Shown here piece by piece: positions 48,322 to 52,031 of a stretch of DNA of 52,031 nt. The stretch is from Butyricicoccus pullicaecorum. Lineage in GTDB: Bacteria; Bacillota; Clostridia; Oscillospirales; Butyricicoccaceae. Location of the stretch: the NCBI GenBank assembly GCA_018365995.1, contig JAGZIY010000018.1, positions 1 through 52,031 on the forward strand, given 5' to 3'. Numbering within the stretch: position 1 is the first letter of the stretch; each line of letters starts with the position of its first letter. Both the position numbers and the translations under genes were made by a program. The notes below the pieces were generated by a model. That model saw only the letters and a list, made by a program, of their open reading frames with translations. It had not been told where the DNA came from and did not search any database.

Positions 48322-49965
48322 ATGTTAAGGCAGTCTGACAAAATTACCGCCCTCTATTGCCGCTTATCGCGCGACGACGAATTACAGGGCGACAGCAACA
48401 GCATTGTTAATCAAAAGGCGATTTTAAGTAAATACGCAAAGGAGAACCATTTTCCTAATCCTTAATTTTTTGTGGACGACGGGTATTCGGGGGCGAACTT
48501 TGACCGTCCCTCTTGGAGTGAACTGGTCGCTCTGATTGAAGATGAAAAGGTCGGCGTTCTGATTGTCAAGGATATGTCGCGGCTTGGTCGTGATTATCTG
48601 CGCGTAGGGCTTTATACGGACGTTCTCTTTCCAGAAAAGAGCGTGCGGTTTATCGCTATCAGTAACGGCGTAGACAGCGCACAACAGCAGGAGAACGACT
48701 TTACCCCGTTTTTAAATATCATAAACGAATGGTATTGTCGTGATACAAGCAAGAAAATCCGCGCTGTGATGAAGTCTAAAGGAGAAGCAGGCGAACACCT
48801 CTGCTCCAATCCTCCCTATGGCTACATGAAAGACCCGAACAACAAGAAAAAATGGATTGTAGACGCAGAAGCCGCAAAAATTGTAAAGCGGATATTTGCC
48901 CTTTGTCTGGACGGTTACGGGCCGTCGCAGATTGACCGTATTTTGAAAGAAGATAAAGTGGTAACACCAACAATTCATTTCATGCAGAACGGGCGGGCAA
49001 TAAGGAACACGCCGCAAAACAATCCCTATCGTTGGAGTGCTGAAACAGTAATATTCATTTTGGAACGTCCAGAGTATCAAGGGCATACAGTAAACTTTAA
49101 GACATTTGTTCAGTCCTATAAAAACAAAAAGAAGTGTTATAATCCGGCAGAAAAACAACTTGTGTTTGAGAACACCCATGAGGCAATCATTGACGCTGAC
49201 ACATGGGCGCGGGTGCAGGAATTACGGAAGAACAAACGACGCCCGACAAGAACAGGCAAGACGAATATGTTCTCCGGCATTGTGCGCTGTGCCGATTGCG
49301 GCGAAAAGCTGTATTACTGCACAAGCAAGAATTTTGAAGCAAGGCAAGACCATTTTGTCTGCTCTACTTCAAGGCTTAAAGGGAAAGACGTTTGCTCTAC
49401 TCATTTTATCCGCGCCGTTGTCTTGGAACAGGGCGTATTCGCCCACATGAAATTGACGATTGCCTGTGTCGCTAACCATGAAGAACAATTCCGAAAAGCT
49501 ATGGGCGCAAAACAGAAAGCCGAAGCAAAAAAGGAACTGGCGGCGAAGCGGCGGCTACTGACGCAAGCAGAACGCCGGATAGAAGAAATTGACCGGTTAT
49601 TCAAGCGTATTTACGAGGACAACGCCAACGGGAAATTATCTGACAGCAGATTTCAAATGCTCTCTGACGATTACGAAAAGGAGCAGGAAGAACTGCGGGA
49701 AAAGCTGTTGCGATTGAATGAAGAAATTAATGAACAGGAAGAACAAACAGAGAACATTGACAGGTTCATCAGCACAGTACGGAAATATCTTGACTTGGAC
49801 GAATTAACACCCGCTGTCTTAAATGACATGGTAAAAGCGGTGTACGTCCACGCGCCGGATAAGTCAAAGGGATATAGGGAACAGCAGATTGACATTTCCT
49901 ATGACCTTGTGGGAATACTCCCCGCGACTTTGTTGAATGACCTGCAAAATGGAGAAACGGCATAG
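48322..49965 (+). pseudogene. Large serine recombinase with in-frame stop (TnpX/DUF4368 type)
   Basis: The frame runs from an ATG at 48322 (AAAGGAG upstream) with the resolvase start ITALYCRLSRDDELQGDSNS, meets TAA at 48463-48465, and continues in the same frame to 49965. Family members have Glu (GAA) at this position, so one G-to-T change explains the stop. Downstream parts are complete: VKDMSRLGRDYLRVG, the Recombinase domain, a zinc ribbon (CADCGEKLYYC), a coiled coil and the DUF4368 end (YREQQIDISYDLVGILP). The catalytic Ser is in the severed first 47 residues, so a restart at 48472 would give an inactive protein. Full length would be 547 codons. Confidence 0.9.
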
Positions 49966-50000
49966 CCCGCAAGCTACGCCGTTTCCCGAAAACATTTCTA

Positions 50001-50039
50001 ATACTGTCTTATGAGTGCCGCCCGTGCAGGCGGTTTTTT
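50001..50039 (-). repeat. Right terminal inverted repeat of the 5.4-kb element
   Basis: ATACTGT, TTATGAGT and AGGCGGTTTTTT mirror the left end at 44596. The CCGCC-6-GGCGG-T6 part within it (about 50018-50039) also works as an intrinsic terminator for the recombinase gene. Confidence 0.78.
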
Positions 50040-50082
50040 GCTGAATATTTAGATTGCAAACTCACTGAGAATTTTATAGAGG

Positions 50083-50817
50083 TTACAGCTTATAACGGGT
50101 TGTATCAGCTTTCCAACCGTCAAGCGGATAGCGCTGAATCGCCCCAAAGATGCGGTCACGTAAGCCGCGGTTTTCCTTTTCCATCGCTTTCAGCATATCC
50201 TTGACCTCTTGGCGCTTGGTATTGCCGTCTGCGGGACAGGGATTATGTATAATAGGGAGTTCCTGTCGCGCTGCAAAGGAGCGGATATAGTGCTCTGGCG
50301 CATAGATGAGTGGGCGAATCAGGGTGATATCTGCGCGGTCTAAATAAGTGACCGGTTTGAAGCAGGAAATTCGACCCTCATACATGAGAGACAACATATA
50401 GGTTTCCACGACATCATCAAAATGATGACCCAACGCGACTTTCTTACAGCCAGCCGCGATGGCAGCTTCATGCAGGGCACCACGGCGTAGCTTTGCACAT
50501 AAAGAACAGGGATTTTCCTCCTGCCGTACATCGAATACAATCTGCTTGATTTGTGTTGGAATACGAATATATGGAACATTCAGACGATCACATAGATCCT
50601 GTACTGGTGTAAAGTCCATATCGTCGTAGCCCATTTCCAAGGTGATGGCAACGACTTCAAATTTGTTGGGATAAAAACGGCGCAGACCTGCAAGTGCTGT
50701 CAAAAGGGTCAAAGAGTCTTTTCCACCAGATACACCAACCGCAATGCGATCGCCCTCTTCGATCATGTGATAGTGGTCGACTGCGCGGCGGGTATAAGAT
50801 AACAATTTTTGCAGCAT
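50083..50817 (-). CDS. TtcA-family tRNA 2-thiolation protein
   Basis: A 244-residue PP-loop ATPase. The PP-loop is VGVSGGKDSLTLLTALAGL (near residues 28-46), CSLCAKLRRGAL carries one CxxC and GHHFDDVVETYMLSLMYEGR is the conserved downstream motif; NPCPADGNTKR gives the third Cys region. TtcA-type enzymes thiolate tRNA bases (C32 in TtcA itself) using an Fe-S cluster; the exact substrate in this branch is not certain, so I give no symbol. The ATG at 50817 with AAAGGA upstream is preferred to a long hydrophobic extension of the frame. Confidence 0.85.
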   Translation of the reverse strand: MLQKLLSYTRRAVDHYHMIEEGDRIAVGVSGGKDSLTLLTALAGLRRFYPNKFEVVAITLEMGYDDMDFTPVQDLCDRLNVPYIRIPTQIKQIVFDVRQEENPCSLCAKLRRGALHEAAIAAGCKKVALGHHFDDVVETYMLSLMYEGRISCFKPVTYLDRADITLIRPLIYAPEHYIRSFAARQELPIIHNPCPADGNTKRQEVKDMLKAMEKENRGLRDRIFGAIQRYPLDGWKADTTRYKL

Positions 50818-51132
50818 AAAATACGATTCCTTTCTCAAAGTGAAACAGCGTAATCTATATGTGGAAATATAACAGAAAACTGTCAAGACAGCAAGAGCAA
50901 GTGTAAAATAAAAATAAAATTGAAAAAGAGGAAACATGAGATATAAAGAGATATGATGAGATTAAAAGAGATTGCTTGAAGATAAATTGAAAAAATGAAA
51001 AAACCAGTTGACTTTCACTTTTGGGTATGGTTTAATAAATAAAGCTTTCAGATGAGAAGCTTGGTGGCAGACTATTGAACTGTCACATATAAATTCGCTA
51101 GTTTTATTTTAATATAAATGGAGGAAAGCATC
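50818..51132. other. Intergenic region with rplM promoter and leader
   Basis: AT-rich 315 bp between divergent ttcA-like and rplM genes. It contains the promoter at 51008 and a leader of about 90 nt with a self-pairing AAGCTT ... AAGCTT stem near 51041-51062. Ribosomal protein operons of Firmicutes often have structured leaders; I cannot assign this one to a known class from sequence alone. Confidence 0.5.
51008..51036 (+). promoter_or_regulatory. Promoter of rplM-rpsI
   Basis: TTGACT (51008-51013) and TTTAAT (51031-51036), spacer 17 bp, about 95 bases before the rplM start. Confidence 0.7.
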
Positions 51133-51561
51133 ATGTCCACTTTCATGGCAAAGGCAGAGACCGTAGAGCGCAAGTGGTATGTTCTGGACGCTGCGGGCAA
51201 GCCCCTCGGTCGTACTGCTGCTACTGCTGCTATGCTGCTTCGCGGTAAGCACAAGGCTACTTTTACCCCTCATGTTGATTGCGGTGATTTCGTTATCATC
51301 ATCAACGCTGACAAGGCTGTTCTGACTGGCAAGAAACTCGAGCAGAAGTACTATCGTCATCACACAGGCTGGGTTGGTAACCTGAAGGAAGTTCAGTATA
51401 AGACACTCATGGCTGAGAATCCGGAGAAGGCTATGCAGCTGGCTGTTAAGGGTATGCTGCCGAAGAATTCTATCGGTCGTCAGTCTGCAACCCGTCTGAA
51501 GATCTATAAGGGTACTGAGCATGGTCATGCAGCTCAGAAGCCTGAAGTATGGGAAAAGTAA
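51133..51561 (+). CDS. rplM: 50S ribosomal protein L13
   Basis: A 142-residue protein of normal L13 length: WYVLDAAGKPLGRTAATAAM at the start, LLRGKHKATFTPHVDCGDFV, YYRHHTGWVGNLKEV and the signature VKGMLPKNSIGRQSATRLKI. It binds 23S rRNA early in 50S assembly. The ATG at 51133 with GGAGG upstream is used. It precedes rpsI by 23 bases, the standard two-gene operon. Confidence 0.97.
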   Translation: MSTFMAKAETVERKWYVLDAAGKPLGRTAATAAMLLRGKHKATFTPHVDCGDFVIIINADKAVLTGKKLEQKYYRHHTGWVGNLKEVQYKTLMAENPEKAMQLAVKGMLPKNSIGRQSATRLKIYKGTEHGHAAQKPEVWEK

Positions 51562-51584
51562 TCTTGTAAGGAGGATAATGAAGA

Positions 51585-51992
51585 ATGTATACACCTAAGA
51601 AAGCATATTTCTACGGTACCGGCAGAAGAAAGTCCTCTGTTGCGAGAGTTCGTCTGTTCCCGGGCGGCACCGGCGAAATTAAGATTAATAACCGTACCAT
51701 TGATAACTACTTTGGTCTGGAGACCCTGAAGCTGATCGTGCGTCAGCCTCTGGAGGCTACCAACACTACAGATAAGTTCGACATCGAGTGCACTGTTGTT
51801 GGCGGTGGCTTCACTGGTCAGGCTGGTGCAATCCGTCATGGTATCGCACGTGCTCTGCTCCAGGCAAACACCGAGGAGTATCGCCCAACCTTGAAGGCTG
51901 CTGGTTTCCTGACTCGCGACCCAAGAATGAAGGAAAGAAAGAAATACGGTCTCAAGGCAGCTCGTCGCGCGCCTCAGTTCAGCAAGAGATAA
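51585..51992 (+). CDS. rpsI: 30S ribosomal protein S9
   Basis: A 135-residue complete S9: YFYGTGRRKSSVARVRLFPG near the N-terminus, GGGFTGQAGAIRHGIARALL in the core and the basic C-terminal tail (MKERKKYGLKAARRAPQFSK, ending KR) that reaches the P-site tRNA. AAGGAGG precedes the ATG. The remaining 39 bases of the window contain no further feature I can support. Confidence 0.97.
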   Translation: MYTPKKAYFYGTGRRKSSVARVRLFPGGTGEIKINNRTIDNYFGLETLKLIVRQPLEATNTTDKFDIECTVVGGGFTGQAGAIRHGIARALLQANTEEYRPTLKAAGFLTRDPRMKERKKYGLKAARRAPQFSKR

Positions 51993-52031
51993 TCTGCTGT
52001 TCAAACCGTATCAAAATGGTTCAAAAACCCC

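Larger units (their letters stand above)
44596..50039. mobile_element. 5.4-kb integrated element with serine recombinase and MATE pump cargo
   Basis: The segment is bounded by imperfect terminal inverted repeats (44596-44633 and 50001-50039) and holds an integrative-element sigma/HTH pair, a MATE transporter, a TnpW-like ORF and a serine recombinase at its right end. No conjugation genes remain, and fragments of a replication-initiator gene may be present near 44873. It separates the YHYH gene from the ttcA-like gene. The recombinase has a premature stop, so the element is probably immobile unless helped in trans. Confidence 0.78.

Noticed and set aside
1..52031. CRISPR arrays, retrons or diversity-generating retroelements
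   Set aside because: No regular direct repeats with spacers, no reverse transcriptase motif and no template/variable repeat pair were seen.

Overview
The window reads as chromosomal DNA of an anaerobic gut Firmicute of class Clostridia, most likely order Oscillospirales (Ruminococcaceae/Butyricicoccaceae-like). The evidence is Firmicute-type Shine-Dalgarno sites throughout, a yajC - TIGR04086 membrane protein - SCIFF peptide - SCIFF maturase block, an rplM-rpsI pair, and mobile elements of the kind common in gut Clostridia. The genus is an inference; no rRNA gene is present.

Layout. (1) About 1-2472: right end of an integrative element, with a partial HTH gene, a small ORF and a large serine recombinase broken by a frameshift. 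Its end lies inside the prophage integrase gene. (2) About 2473-35305: a nearly complete myovirus-type prophage. Leftward lysogeny module: truncated tyrosine integrase, Cys-rich protein, DnaQ/BRCT exonuclease, lipoprotein, CI-like repressor. Rightward early module: Cro-like, HTH proteins, replication organiser, DnaB helicase, ParB-like protein, SSB. A middle segment holds an orphan HicB, a small promoter-hairpin-terminator unit and an HUH Rep-like gene. Then come HNH/terminase/portal/protease/capsid, a PBSX-type contractile tail with a -1 frameshifted chaperone, baseplate, fibres, holin and a two-domain endolysin. The prophage abuts the 3' end of a tRNA-Gly(CCC), its likely attachment site. 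(3) 35380-44581: chromosomal backbone with yajC, the SCIFF ranthipeptide genes, a Rossmann protein, a membrane protein, tRNA-Ser(GGA), a GGDEF/EAL signalling protein and a YHYH/Big2 surface protein. (4) 44596-50039: a 5.4-kb element with imperfect terminal inverted repeats carrying a sigma/HTH pair, a MATE efflux pump behind an attenuator-like leader, a TnpW-like ORF and a serine recombinase with an in-frame stop. (5) 50083-52031: ttcA-like thiolase, rplM, rpsI.

The most interesting signal is a near-perfect 17-bp palindrome (GTGTCCAAATTGGACAC) that occurs eight times across the prophage and that I did not find elsewhere in the window. Five copies sit just upstream of a ribosome binding site and three lie inside genes, in two different reading frames, so selection looks to be on the DNA or RNA rather than on protein. 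Its binding factor is unknown; the prophage's orphan ParB-like protein is one candidate because a copy lies inside its own gene start. Other notable points are a textbook -1 frameshift signal with a nested stem, a compact CI/Cro switch whose two proteins share one recognition helix, a switchable double-hairpin leader before the MATE gene, and the fact that all three integrases/recombinases in the window are broken, each by a different kind of lesion.
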